From positions 3,732,010-3,796,009 of the forward strand of contig CM021313.1 of NCBI GenBank assembly GCA_010645155.1: a stretch of 64,000 bases of DNA, given 5' to 3'. This DNA is from Tigriopus japonicus. Its lineage: Eukaryota; Arthropoda; Copepoda; Harpacticoida; Harpacticidae. The translations under genes were made by a program, and so were the position numbers. Within the stretch, counting starts at the first letter, position 1. Each line of letters opens with the position of its first letter. The notes beneath the pieces are model-generated. The model did not search any database, was not told the DNA's origin, and saw nothing but the letters and a program-made list of their open reading frames with translations. This document shows, piece after piece, positions 1 to 11,585 of the stretch.

Positions 1-573
1 GTCTCTTGTGAGAAAGTGGCGTTTTAGTATGCCAAGGATCTGAGTTGCTTTGGTCTTAACATCCAGACAATGAGCACTGAAGGTGTTTAGGGGATCGAAT
101 ATCACTCCAAGATCTCTCTGGGAATATTTCTCGGGGAAATATTTGCCTCCGGAAGTAGAATAACAGAACGACCTTGACTTCCGATTCTTCCCAAATCTCA
201 CAAACACACTTTTGTGCACGTTCAAGCTCATTCCATTACGAGAAGCCCATCCTTCAACAGAATAAACGTCTGACTGAAGTGCTTGTTCATCCTGTTGACT
301 GTGGATCTCCCGGAAGAGCTTTACATCGTCAGCAAACTTCAACATTATTGATCCGTTGGTAGGATAAAGGTCATTGACATAGATTAAGAAAAGCAAGGGC
401 CCAAGGACGCTTCCCTGAGGCACCCCTGAGGTCACATGCCTCCATTCAGATCCCACTCCATTCAGCACAACGCGTTGTTTTCGCTCATGTAACCATGCTC
501 CAATCCACGTCTTAACTGCTCCTTGGATTCCGATTTGTTCCAATTTTCGTTCGAGCAGTTTATGAACCACATA
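1..573 (-). pseudogene. LINE reverse transcriptase fragment, cut by window edge
   Basis: Reading the minus strand from about 573 down to 1 gives an open frame with hallmarks of a non-LTR retrotransposon reverse transcriptase (Jockey/CR1-like organisation). A segment resembling HKLLER is followed by SGVPQGSVLGPLLFLIYVND and then the catalytic block FADD (about 325-336 on the plus strand). Next come the thumb-type stretch RNGMSLN and DLGVIFD. No in-frame stop was seen in this part. Its N-terminal end breaks off near 573, where homology stops and AT-rich sequence begins, and the other end leaves the window. It is probably a 5'-truncated LINE copy; whether the rest of the element is intact cannot be seen here. 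Clade assignment is uncertain. Confidence 0.85.
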
Positions 574-1605
574 AAAACTACATATGACTGTACTCTGTTA
601 TTAAAAACCACAAGTATACTGTCACCCATGGAGAAAACAGCTTGAAAGTTCTTTTATGCATCTGTGACCATTTTGAAGATTTTTCTTTCAGGTACCTCGA
701 ATTACAATTTTGAGTTTTTTTAAGTAAGAGATTTCCCGTTTGACCGTCGTAGAAAACCACCTTTAAGCAATAAAAATCACATCACCTGGAGTGCAGATGT
801 GGAGAAATGCCTAAAAACTGCTCCTCACCTTGCTAAGTTTGATTGCCTCTCAAACATTCCCAATGATTTGAAATTGGTGGTTGTCAATCTGAAGTTGTTG
901 ATTATTGTATGAAGAAATAGTTTACCTTTTAAGGACATCATGATTTTTGACTCAATTTGCAGTTATTTCAGATCTAAAATGTCAAGTTTAACTTAAAAGT
1001 CAGCCTCCCTCTAAAGTGAGGAGGGAAAAAAAAAGGGAAAGAAGAGAGGGAAGCCCTCAGACTCATGGATTTTTTAAGATTGTTGCGACATACAAAAGCG
1101 TTTTTGGTCTTTTAGAAGAACCCCACTTTTCAAGTGTGAATAAATGGGTGCACAATTAAATAAAAAAGAAATGTCAAGCATATGTAAGCTATGTATAAAA
1201 GGTAAATGAGCCCACTACATACAGAGGGTCACCTAAAACTATCATACACTGAACCATAGTTTTTTTTAATCTTTACTTTTTAATATTAATATTAGCTTTA
1301 TATTATTGAGTATAGAGTATCTATGCTCAATTGCACTTGTCATTTCGCCTTACACTAGGTTTTGAAAAATCGCTTGGATTTTAAGTTAATGAATGTCCAT
1401 AAACCATTATTTCTTTATGATCCCAACCATTTGAATACTTAAGTATGCTTGCTAACGGATATGTCCATTTTAATATTCCAATTATCAATTACCCATGGGT
1501 CATGATGATCAATATTCAGTGATGATTTGATGGCTCAGATAGCATGGCAATTGTAATCTTAAAAGCTTTAAAAGGCCTTAAAATTTTCAAGTGTTCTGTG
1601 CAGTC
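574..1605. other. non-coding stretch, no gene seen
   Basis: AT-rich sequence between the LINE fragment and gene A. No open frame with recognisable content, no clear TATA box next to gene A and no terminal-repeat pair were found. A possible splice acceptor (cag at 1601-1603) just before the gene A start codon hints at an unseen leader exon somewhere upstream. Confidence 0.5.
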
Positions 1606-4600
1606 ATGAAGTTGACGCTGGTTCTACTTTTCTTAGTGGTTATTGCCTCAAACCATGGGGCAAGATCTTCATCATTAGGTAAGATAACGCATAAGTCTCG
1701 TCATTATGTCAAAGTAAGAGGTTAGTCCCATCTGGAGCACTTTAATTACCAGAGTACGCTCAGGAGATTGACTTGCCCCAATTAGTATCAATGTCTCCAC
1801 AGGATTTGTGAAGCAATAGTTTAATGCTGTACAAAAATACCAGACAATCCATGTTTTATTTCCAAAACATGCACAAAAGCTACAAGTCTGATAATTTTGT
1901 TCTAAAAAAGGATTGCAAATAAAATATTTTTGACTTTCCTTTTTATTCTCAATTTTTTTTAGAAACACGGATCCTATCATAAGTCTTGTACTAGTAATTA
2001 TAGTGCTCTATTCCCACGTGATGCACTATTCCACTTCATAAAGTTGTTATGTTGAATGCTTATTCTACTTTAGTTTTTGAATAAATATGCCAATTTTTGG
2101 CCTTCAAAAGCATGTTTTCCCACAAATTCCTTCTAAATTTAACAGAAAATCAACTTTAAAACGTCCTTATGCGAGGAATAATTTCCAAAATTTGGGCCGC
2201 AGATTCGTTTTTAAACTAGACTTCGATTTAGGTCAAACGCAATGAACCGAAGGATAAAGCATAGAAGCCTTGTAAGAATAAAGAAGTTTGCAATAAAATT
2301 TTAAGAAATTTGGTATTAGTTTTTGGTATTAGTGGTGTTTTATTTGTTCAACAAAACTCACTTCAAGAAAGAATTCGTTTTTTGATATCTCAATGGATCC
2401 TTTTTTTCATCCAATTACTAAAAAGAAGATTTAAATTTTTTTACTTTTGGCATGTTTTGGGGTTTTCAACTTTTTTCAGTTGTTGAGATTTGCATCTTAA
2501 GGTCTTTGACATAGGGACTTGTTTTCTATCATTTTCTGACCTAATCAAAAACCGAATGAGTAACCCTGAAGGAAAAAGTTTGATTAAGATTTACCATATG
2601 AAAGAGGAAGCAAAAAAGTGACCTAAAAAGCGAGAACAAAATGTTTACAACTAGCAAAGAAACCAAAACTATTAAATAGCAAGTTGAGAAAATATTGAAT
2701 CTAATAAACTTTTTTGCCTATTGAATTAAACATTTAAAACTTTGTTTATTTGATATTTTTGGAAACATCTTTTCCGCCCTTTACCCAAAACCAAAAATAT
2801 TCTATATGCGCAATTTCATCATCCAAGAATTAAAATACGCATGAGTTAGAACTGATCAAATGCATTTAATGGATATTTTTTGGCTTGTGTTGATCTTGAC
2901 TTAATTTGCATTTGCAGTGTAAGACTTTATAACAAATAAATTTCATGAGCGAATTTAAGGGATTGAAGAAAAGAATCGAGAATTCAAAATTTGATCACTG
3001 TTACGCAAATTTTATTCTTATTGCACTGAATAATTAATTTCAGAAACAAACCATCCTCAACTGGTTAATCAAAGGTAAGGCAACCTCATTCAAGAAAGAA
3101 GACCTAATTCTAATTGCCTTAAATTACACTAGCAATGGTTCATCTTTAAACGAAACTCATGTATCGGATGACCCCTCAAAACATTCACCTTCCAAAGGGA
3201 TCAAAATCAATCAAAACAACACCAAAACCAGCGTTAAAGGTCCAAATTCTCAAGGTCAAGCCAAATCAGAAAAGAATGCAAAAACTCGATCAAGAGGAAG
3301 AAAACGGCCTCGAAATGTGAATAAATTAATTAATCGCGGACGAAGAAGACCAATTGCACGAAATAAAACCGATGAACATGAGATTAAGCCTTCATCAAAC
3401 GAAGATACATCACTAACTGTGGACAAACAAATACAAAGAAGGTTTTTAAGGAACAGAGAAAGATTTTTGACCAAAGAAAATGGACAACCAATACGACCAA
3501 GAAGGTTTCAAAGCAATTTAATCGGGATCCCTAGAGGAATTAGAGAAAGGAATTTAAACATAGGGAGACAAGGCACAATGAGGAATAGATATTTAAAGAC
3601 AAGGAAAACGGCTCTTGATACTCCAATCGGCCAAAATATTCAAGGTGAGGTTCATAAACTAAAAGAAAGAAATGCGGCAGATATAATTTAGCGTAAAAAC
3701 ATATTTTGTTCACTCAAGCAAGAAGCCCTGAATTTCTTGAAGTAGGAGGCTGGCAATTAGAATCATGAATTCCAAGAAGATCTAATAAATTGCGTTTCTA
3801 TGCAAACTCAAATGCTTAAACAGCTGGATGAAGTGTTGTTTAATATTGTTGTCTAAATATAAATTCTTTGATTCCTTTTCGGGGGAAAGATGAATTTATT
3901 ATTGCTATGTTTTAGTTAATCCAAATGTAATAAAAAACACAGCAAAGGGACTTGCATTATTGATGAAAAATGTTTAATTTGCTTAAACTTGCAAAAAACA
4001 TACCCGATTTGGGCATTCTTTTGATAATTTAGCTACGATAATTCTTTACAAAAACCGAATAAACACTTGTTGACAATTCTAATCAAAGCTCTAAAATTTG
4101 CCATTTTGTGGAGGCACCACAGGGGCAATGTCTTGATTTCTGAGAAAACCTTAACTTAGACATATTGCTAAAATTGCAGCTTCGATCTTACCATTTGTTT
4201 CTCTAAATACCTACATCGAGCCTTTTGGAGTTGAACTACAACATAATTTTGTTCAAAAGTCTTCTTGTGTGATTATAAATTAAGATCAAAGATCTTGAAG
4301 AACACAAACGGACATTTTTTATCTCAAGATGGCGTTAATTGCCATTGCCCTCTTTGATTGAAGCACAACTTAATTTCCCTAACAATGTTTGCTTTTCAGT
4401 TTCAGAGAACATGAGAGAGCACCCAAACAAAAAGTGATCAGGTTGCGTGATTTATGTTTGAAAACTGACGTGTCTGACATTTGAATTATGTTAAAATTGG
4501 TCAGTTTAAAACTAGTTTAGGGTTGATTTCGTTCTATTGTTAAAATTTAGGTTAGGATGGGGTAAAGTGGGTTATTTTCGAAATGGAACTAGGCAACCTC

Positions 4601-5219
4601 AGATTTTTTAAATGTAAGATTATATGTACGTTAGAATTCCAGGCCGGTATGGAATGGATAAGGGTAATCAAACAAATTAAGCTTGGGATTCTGGGGCCAA
4701 AATGTCTAGGGTTACATCAGAGTCAAGACTAACCCTCCAAAAACTTAATTAAGGCTCTCGAGCCCAATTCACATTGAAACTATGAAATGACCTAGCCTAG
4801 TTCTGACCCATCCCTAACCAATTTGGCCCCCAAATCCCCAGCTGAATTCGTACAACTACACTCATCAATTGACAAAAAGTTGTAGTTTTCCTTAAACTCC
4901 TTATAGATGTATATTCATGGAATCTAACAAGTAGAAAGCTAAGAAGAAAAAAAGAAAACTAAAGCAATAAGGCACATGATATGTAGAATCATGATTATAT
5001 TGAAAATAATGTTTTTGTATCCTCTTTTCAGGTCAACAATCTCAAAACGCTCCTGTGAATAACAATGATTATTATCAGGGAAAAAACGGAAGAAATAGGC
5101 TTCTACCATTTCGGTATCGATCATATCAGGAACGTTATTATGCGCTCTTAGATGAGATGAGAGCCAGGGAGGATGAAGATAAAAACCCAACTAAATGCAT
5201 TAATATGAACTCTAACTAA
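1606..5219 (+). CDS. gene A: secreted Arg/Asn/Lys-rich low-complexity protein, 4 coding exons
   Basis: Not recognised as a named family. Inferred coding exons are 1606-1678, 3044-3074, 3133-3644 and 5032-5219, all with GT-AG borders. They sum to 804 nt, an intact frame of 267 residues. Exon 1 is a signal peptide (MKLTLVLLFLVVIAS...) and ends in phase 1. Exon 3 carries a long hydrophilic chain with runs such as RSRGRKRPR and RGRRRP and many Asn, Arg and Lys. The last exon is Tyr/Arg-rich (PFRYRSYQERYYALL) and ends in a short acidic/basic tail with one Cys. No globular domain is visible, so a disordered secreted polycation is inferred. Retaining intron 3 would end the protein at 3691. It heads a run of five co-oriented genes with the same signal-exon design. 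Exon calls are by eye; RNA reads are lacking. Confidence 0.65.
1735..1985. repeat. dispersed repeat C, copy 1 (in gene A intron 1)
   Basis: Shares blocks with 6895-7085, including tgtctccacaggattt and a block around ccatgtt..atttccaaaac, in the same order and orientation. The two look like diverged copies of one interspersed repeat. No terminal repeats or coding capacity were recognised. Confidence 0.45.
4680..4858. repeat. degenerate copy of the 6604-6886 inverted-repeat MITE
   Basis: Contains gggattctggggccaaaatg near the left and gctgaattcgtacaac near the right, matching in inverted orientation the arms of the better preserved element at 6604-6886. It lies in intron 3 of gene A. Arms are eroded and no target duplication is visible. 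Confidence 0.45.
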
Positions 5220-6603
5220 TTATCAAATGTTCAACATCACAACGGAAAGGGCACATTAATCTGTACTAGTGTACTTGCTAATATTTTTTTTGATGTAATC
5301 AAGCTGTGAATTGTCCCGTGACAAAACACCCAAAAATACACTTTTGAGTGGATACAACAGAACCGAATTCATTTCGAGGATAAATAAGGGTATTTACTAC
5401 TTATTTAGAAAAATGTGGTTGGGCTGTTCAAAATGACGCTTAAGCCAAAAACCGAATACTTCCAAAAATATCTGTCATTTTATTTGCCTAATAATTTTAT
5501 GTGTAGATTGTTATTAAACAAACTTTTCCTAATTTTCATGACTCTCAAAAGAGTTAAACCGCCCGCGTACGACATTATAATCTGCGCTTTTTGACGTCTC
5601 CGGGTCATCTCCGTTTTGCCAGCAAACTTTTGGGCCACGATGCAATTTTGGGAGCTGTATTAGTACAGTGAGCTGCTACCTGAATGACCATCTATACTCA
5701 TTCAAACGCCATTTGTGGGGACCCATTAACTTTAAGTGCGTCATTAACGTCAAGTGCATCAAAGATTAGGAAGAATAAGCAGCGTCAAGAGAAGTTCAAA
5801 GGACCCCAACGTAAGTCAATCTTTTCATCCTTTAAAGTCAAATGAAATGGTTTCGGTAAAAAATAGTATTTAACTCGGGACATCTCCAAAGCACATATTT
5901 TCCCCTCGAAGTCTGCAAAGTTAAAATCTTTCTTAGGCAGTGAAGTATAACTAGGCGAGCTTAGGTGGTAAGTTGTCGTACAATTGCTTCAACATGTTAA
6001 TGCACGAAGTGTCTCAATTTTGTCATACTTGTTTGCATTTTCCAGTAACAAACATCTGGCTTCATTGGCGTTTGTAGACTTGAGCATAAAACAGTGTTGC
6101 TAGTATATAAGAACTTTTGTTGCCTAGGATATGAAATTTTGGCTCAGAAAATGTTACGAAATATCACGTTTGGGAACTTGGATTTGGCTGATGATTATAC
6201 CTTTAATTTTATAACTGAATTAGCTTGACGGAATTGAAGTGTAACATAAATTTGGGAATTTGAGGATTATTTTTGGCACATTTTTTAAAAATATTCTACG
6301 ATGTCATTGGTATTTCTCGTCAGGAAATGTCATCAAATCCGATGACTCAAAGAACGTCAACCTAACTTGAAAGGTATTAGGAAAGACTTGCTGTGTCAAC
6401 AAGGAATGGCTACGTTCGTATGTAGAACATTTTGAATTGAAAAGGATTTTGCGACAGATGGGGCGATCGAAAAATATGTAATTATAAATAAAATTAATCA
6501 CACCAAGTATTGTGCCCTTTTTCTAATTTTTAATTGGCAAATCCCATTTTGTTGTCAGTTATTTCAAGACTGCCCTGACAAACAGCTAATTCTTCCAAGA
6601 ATG
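5220..6603. other. non-coding stretch, no gene seen
   Basis: Spacer between gene A and the MITE at 6604. No convincing open frame, RNA gene or terminal-repeat pair was seen. Confidence 0.45.
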
Positions 6604-6886
6604 GATTAGTGCGGTCGGACGAATTCAGCTAGGGATTCTTGGGGCTAAATAGCTAGACGTGGGTCAGATCTCAGGCTTTGTCGTTCACAGGTTTGAATTT
6701 TGTTACACGGGGGAAAAACTCTTTCGAAGGTGGGTCCCAGGTTGTGAACAAACCAAATTTTAATCAATCACGGGAATTTTGAACAATCTTTTATTAAGTT
6801 TGTTGAAGAGCTAGTCTAGGCTCCGACACATCCCTAGCCATTTGGCCCCAAGAATCCCTAACTGAATTCGTCCGACAAAACTAATC
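6604..6886. mobile_element. MITE with ~60 bp terminal inverted repeats
   Basis: The left arm starts gattagt, three variable bases, then gtcggacgaattcag and continues through gggattcttggggc. The right arm is its reverse complement with scattered changes. Arms are about 60 bp and the internal part is about 150 bp without coding capacity. A non-autonomous DNA transposon is inferred; no clear target duplication could be read, so the superfamily is open. Confidence 0.65.
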
Positions 6887-6894
6887 GATTGGTT

Positions 6895-7085
6895 AGATTA
6901 GAGCGCTAAAATTACATGAGTCTGCTGAGTTTGATTAGTCCCACTATGGATCAGTGTCTCCACAGGATTTGAAAAGAAGAGGGAAGTACAAGAAAAAATT
7001 AAATGCTTTGAAGAAAATGCAAGACTATCCATGTTAATTTCCAAAACAAGCACGAAACTACCATCACCATAAGTATGGTGAATAT
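6895..7085. repeat. dispersed repeat C, copy 2
   Basis: Matches parts of 1735-1985 in order and orientation, sharing tgtctccacaggattt and a later block near ccatgtt..atttccaaaac. No protein-coding signature. Confidence 0.45.
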
Positions 7086-7898
7086 TCAACGAAGTGAAAT
7101 GTACGTTTCCTTGGGCGTTCCGTCATCGGCCGGAATATTGTGCGGGCCAATTAACCTTATGATTACAGTGCTCTAGGTTAAATGAATTTCTTAGCTCAAC
7201 ACAAAAGCATGCCAAAAGCTAACTTTAGCTTTGTGCTAAACAATGGCAAATACCTAAACAAGCTCCAAGTATTAATTTATGCCTGAATTGCAACAATTCT
7301 AGCTAGCAAAGGTCATTCTCGATCACCGAACTCTCATACGACGCCAAACCCACAATCATAAGAAAATGTAATTTAAGGTTTTGTCGATGTTTGTGAGATT
7401 TGCTTTCATCTCAAAAAATAAAGATCTCAAAAACGTTAAAACATGTGTAAAAACACGAGAAGTGTTTTGAAAAATTAATTCAAACTCTCCTTTTTGCTAC
7501 CTTTTCTAAAGGGGTTAAAAGACATTTTTTGAAAATATTTTCTATGAAGAACCTTTATTTATCCGACAAAAAACAATAATTTTGTATTGACGAATGCCCT
7601 GCTCGGTACTTTACAATTGAAATCGAACTTCATTGCACAACTGCCTCTTTTCTATTGCACAGACTGCAGCTTTTCTCTAAATTCGACACTTTCGTGTACC
7701 AAATTCGGAAGAATGGCTTGTTTGATTTCAAGAAAATAATTTGAGCTCTTCTAGTGTGATTCAACAGTATGACGTTATGGGAAAGGCCACGTCAAAACCT
7801 ATGTGGAAAAGCTTTCCTTTATTTCGAAAATGGAACACATGTGACATGATTGACTTTATTCATTTTTACATCAAGCCCAATAGACATTAAACCAGGAC
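7086..7898. other. non-coding upstream region of gene B
   Basis: AT-rich spacer. Nothing recognisable besides its position directly upstream of the gene B TATA box; it may contain regulatory sites not identifiable by eye. Confidence 0.4.
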
Positions 7899-7904
7899 TA
7901 TAAA
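7899..7904 (+). promoter_or_regulatory. TATA box of gene B
   Basis: TATAAA lies about 147 bp before the gene B start codon, followed after about 30 bp by the probable transcription start. The leader then has an apparent 54-bp intron (donor gtaaga at 7961, acceptor cag ending 8014). Genes C and D have the same TATA plus short-leader-intron layout. Confidence 0.6.
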
Positions 7905-8045
7905 TTCGATCCCTGGTCTTATCAGGTAATCACAAATCTCCAGATCATCCAAGCGTTAAGGTAAGATTTCTGAGTCATTAGATTGGTTGCGTTAACTAAA
8001 TTGTTCTTTTTCAGACACTAGACGAGGTCACATAAAGCAACAGAA

Positions 8046-9543
8046 ATGAATTACAAACTCGCTTTGACACTTTTGACCTTGTTGGTTGTCGCTCAAGTGA
8101 GCTTGGCGCAAAAGAAAGGAAAAGGAAAAGGAAAAGGTAAGGTGTTTAAGTGACGGATAGAGTGTTGCCACAAGATGATTTCGATGAAAAATCATTAGTG
8201 GCCAAATGTACTAAGAATTCCAATTTTGTCTTGTCCGTTGCTTTCCCTATGAACAAGACAATAAGGTTCCATAACGATTTAACTTATGAACACCAAGAGG
8301 CTGGAGCATGGGAGAAAGCAGTCAAGTTGTAAACTGGATAAGCCACGAAATTATTACGGTTTGTTTTAGTAAATTGTGAATTCAAAACGAGAACATTGAA
8401 TTTTCAGAATATATTTTTAATAAGTTAGACATACTTTTGTAAAATTAGTGTTTAATAGCCTGTCATATGTTTCATGGGAATTTGAAAAAGGTCGCTAATA
8501 AATATCCAATCAACGCCTCTTGTGGTCAGATAAAGACACAGTTGCCAGCTAGTGAGTGGGTTTTAATGCCACCCTTTGACAAACTTCTGTTTTTTCCTAG
8601 ATGTCTATATTTCTTTGTAGTGGTATTATGTTATCAAAATCGCATATATTGATAACAAAATGAAACCGCAAAAAAATACAAGCATCTAGGAAAAAACTGA
8701 AGTTTGGCAAAGGGTGGCATTAAAACCCACTCACTAGCTGGCATCTATGTCTCAATCTGACCACAAAAGGCGCTGATTTTGGTCAAACAAGCTGACATGT
8801 TATTTATTCTTCATTAATGAACCGAGAAAAACATCAGCAAAACCCTTGGGTCACCAGACCCATCTTACGTCGATTTCCAGCATGGTTGCCAGGGCGAGAT
8901 ATACGATGTTAGTTTTTGGCAAAATTTCAAGTCCTTTTCTTTGACCATTATCTTTTTTCGAGTAGCATCATATAGCTTAAATGACACTCATTTTTGAGAA
9001 ATAATCCTTTTCGAAAACAGGGTTGACCTGTGGCCAAAAAGAGGCATCAAGAATTAAGTCCCGACAACCATGTTGGAAATCAACGCAAGATGGGTCTAGC
9101 AACTTAAGGTCTCCGCTGATATTTTTCTCAGTTCATTGAAATAAAAGAAACAATTCAGCCTCACCTTTAAATCTGGTCTCAAGTAAGCTCTTGTCAAGAA
9201 ATGAAGAATTGAACAACTCTCTCGTGTGGGTTATTTCATCATAAAGCTAAATTTAATGTGTTAATTGATTCATATTTCAGACTCTGAAGAAGGAGAAGGA
9301 GAGGTCATGCCCGGATTTGGTGGAAGCAGCGAGGAAGGCAGCATGGAAAGCAGCGAAGAAGGCAGCATGGAAAGCAACGAAGAAGGTAGTGGCTCCAGCA
9401 GCGAAGAAGGCAGTATGGAAAGCAGTGAGGAGTCCAAGGGCAAAGGAAAAAAAGGAAAAGGGAAAAAAGGAAAGGGAAAGAAGGGAAAGGGAAAGAAGGG
9501 AAAAGGAAAGAACTCTGAAGAAGAAGAGGAAGATGCCATGTGA
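8046..9543 (+). CDS. gene B: secreted block polyelectrolyte (KGK / SEEGSMES / KGKGKK / acidic tail)
   Basis: Two coding exons, 8046-8136 and 9281-9543, GT-AG bordered, total 354 nt and 117 residues. Exon 1 encodes a signal peptide (MNYKLALTLLTLLVVAQVSL, cleavage likely near LAQ) and a first KKGKGKGK block, ending in phase 1. Exon 2 encodes repeated SSEEGSMES-type units, then about five KGKGK repeats, and a closing SEEEEEDAM. Ser-x-Glu is the known recognition pattern of secretory-pathway Fam20C-type kinases, so extracellular phosphorylation of the Ser-Glu block is plausible but inferred. Gene D at 28.1 kb is a clear paralog in both signal peptide and block order. The function is not recognised; adhesive, matrix or mineral-binding roles are possibilities. 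A polyadenylation signal follows at 9585. Confidence 0.75.
8514..8772. repeat. ~90-bp-arm hairpin (foldback MITE) in gene B intron
   Basis: Arms 8514-8603 and 8683-8772 are reverse complements over about 90 bp with only a few mismatches (for example gccagctagtgagtgggttt against its complement), separated by about 80 bp. It has no coding capacity. It lies in the gene B intron, so the pre-mRNA could form a long hairpin. A MITE is the likeliest origin. Confidence 0.75.
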
Positions 9544-9584
9544 ATCCATTGCAATCTGCATTTGATATGATAACATTGACAGAA

Positions 9585-9590
9585 AATAAA
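9585..9590 (+). terminator. polyadenylation signal of gene B
   Basis: AATAAA 42 bp after the gene B stop codon, a normal distance for a short 3' untranslated region. Confidence 0.55.
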
Positions 9591-9867
9591 TACTGCGCCA
9601 TGTGACATGACTTGAAATGGTTGATGTGCTAAGATATATGCGTGGCATGCTTTTGCTACAAGACGTTGGTGGAGCCGAAAGAAGAGGGCAAACGAGTTAT
9701 TTACATTCGACAATTTTTTTTGCCATTTTTACACATTGAAAGGGTTAAGTAAAAAAATAATAAAAAAATATTTCGACTGAAATGTTCTTTGAAGTTTGAA
9801 GTAAGGACGTTTTAATCGCCAGTCCATTAATTACCATTAAATTCAGCTTAGATTCAATGGTAATTAC

Positions 9868-10902
9868 TAGGGACGGGCAGAAAGTGCAAATAATCTTACC
9901 CTTTTAGTTACCAAAAGTTGCAAAAAAATGTGCCCAAAAGTGCAAAACAAAGTGCAGAAAAATGTTGAAAGTGCAAATAAATGTCAAAAAGGGCAAAAAA
10001 ATGTCGAAAAATAGCAAATAAATGTCAAAAAAGCGCAAATAAATGTCAAAAAAGGGCAAATAAATGTCAAAAAAGAGCAAATAACTTGCATTTGGACTTA
10101 AAACGTCATTCATGGAGTACCCACGGCTCCTGATTGAGCAGAAGTCATTTACAAATTACGAGATCTATTAATTAGGTCACTAGCAAAAAAGGATGTAAAG
10201 TCATGAAAAATACTCTAGTCAACAATCTTCTGAATTTTTCATTCCTAAGGTGGTCTCATGGATGTATGTACCTAAAATATTATCGAAATATATTTAGCAA
10301 TTGTTTTATATGTCTTTACATCACTCCGTTTTCGTCCTTCAAGTTGTTCAAAAATAGACATTGAAAATTGAACAGAAAAACACCCACGTGTCCCCAACAA
10401 TTGCATCAAAGAAAATAGTCCTAAATGTGTTTTAAGCATGTTTTTAGTGACATTACTTCAATATTTGGCCCATGGCCTAATTACCAGAACTCAATTTCAA
10501 ATGTGGCATTCGTTGTCTCATCACATCTATATTGTTTGTAGATCCTTCCATTACTATAACATGAGTTGCTTTAGGTTTGCTATTTGTTGGTTGCATGGAA
10601 TGAGATTCTTTTGTCTAATCTTTATTTTAGTAAACAGAATGTTATAGTTAAAGCCAAGATGGTGAATAAAGTGTGAGGTTTGCGTCTGAAATGCACATAT
10701 TTCTTCAAGGTGCTAAGAATGGTTGATTGCAAATGCAAGCTTTTTCGACTAGTTCAAAATTTGATCTTGAAACTAAAAATTCTTTCAAAAGCCACTACAT
10801 TTTCTGAAAAATTTGTCAATTTTGGCCAAAAACGTAAATAAAAAGTGCAAATAAATGGGTTTATGTTACCAAAAATCTTTTTACACTATTTGCCCGTCCC
10901 TA
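9868..10902. mobile_element. non-autonomous hAT-type element, 1.0 kb
   Basis: Ends are TAGGGACGGGCA and its near complement; the flanks gtaattac (9860-9867) and gtaattcc (10903-10910) form a 7-of-8 target duplication, the size typical of hAT transposons. The inside has a run of about 21-bp units (gggcaaataaatgtcaaaaaa) at roughly 9960-10085 and no transposase. Related sequence reappears at 15324-15610 and an end-like piece at 41210-41290. Confidence 0.75.
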
Positions 10903-11585
10903 GTAATTCCAATTACTTCCAAATTGCAATAATTCAATTACACACACTTACATTTCATTTACACTTTCTACCTTTCAAGTCCATCTTTTACAATTTTAGA
11001 TCGAATTATATCTAAAACTTCAACGGATAGTGAGAAGTTCTTTTAAGGTTACTAGTTTTGTCGTATTTACTTTTTCCATTTTTCCGAACAAAATTTTAAC
11101 CAGTCGAGGATTTTATTGCGAAATTTTGATTTAAAAATTTGTTTTATAGGTTATAACGTCATTATGTCCAATGTTTAACAATGTCAATTTTCTCAATTGA
11201 AACATATTCAAGTGCAATGGGACCGAATGGGACATGCACAAAGGTTGCTCAAGTGAGCATTTTAAATCATACCGCTGGCGGTAAAACGAGGTTGTTGAAT
11301 CTGCTGATGTGCTCGGCCTAGTTTGGCAAATTTAAGTCATTTAATTTTAGCGAGTATTCGTTCGACCTTTGAAAAATAACAATTTGATTGAAAAGGTTAA
11401 AAATCACACCTAAGAAATGTAATTGCAATAATGCATTATTACAAAGAACAAAAGAGACGTGGAAAGGTTTTCATTATGACTAGAGCTTGGACAAAGTTGC
11501 AAAATGTAACTTGCACCAAAAACAGCAACTTTTGGAATTTTTTTGCCTCAATCTCTGACTGCCGAAATTGTTCGAAAATTTACTT
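10903..11585. other. non-coding stretch, no gene seen
   Basis: AT-rich spacer between the hAT-type element and the large foldback. The only open frames are short and without recognisable content. Confidence 0.45.

Noticed and set aside
9270..9713. Three overlapping minus-strand and one extra plus-strand open frame over gene B exon 2
   Set aside because: The repetitive purine-rich coding sequence has few stops in any frame; only the frame joined to the signal exon gives a coherent protein.
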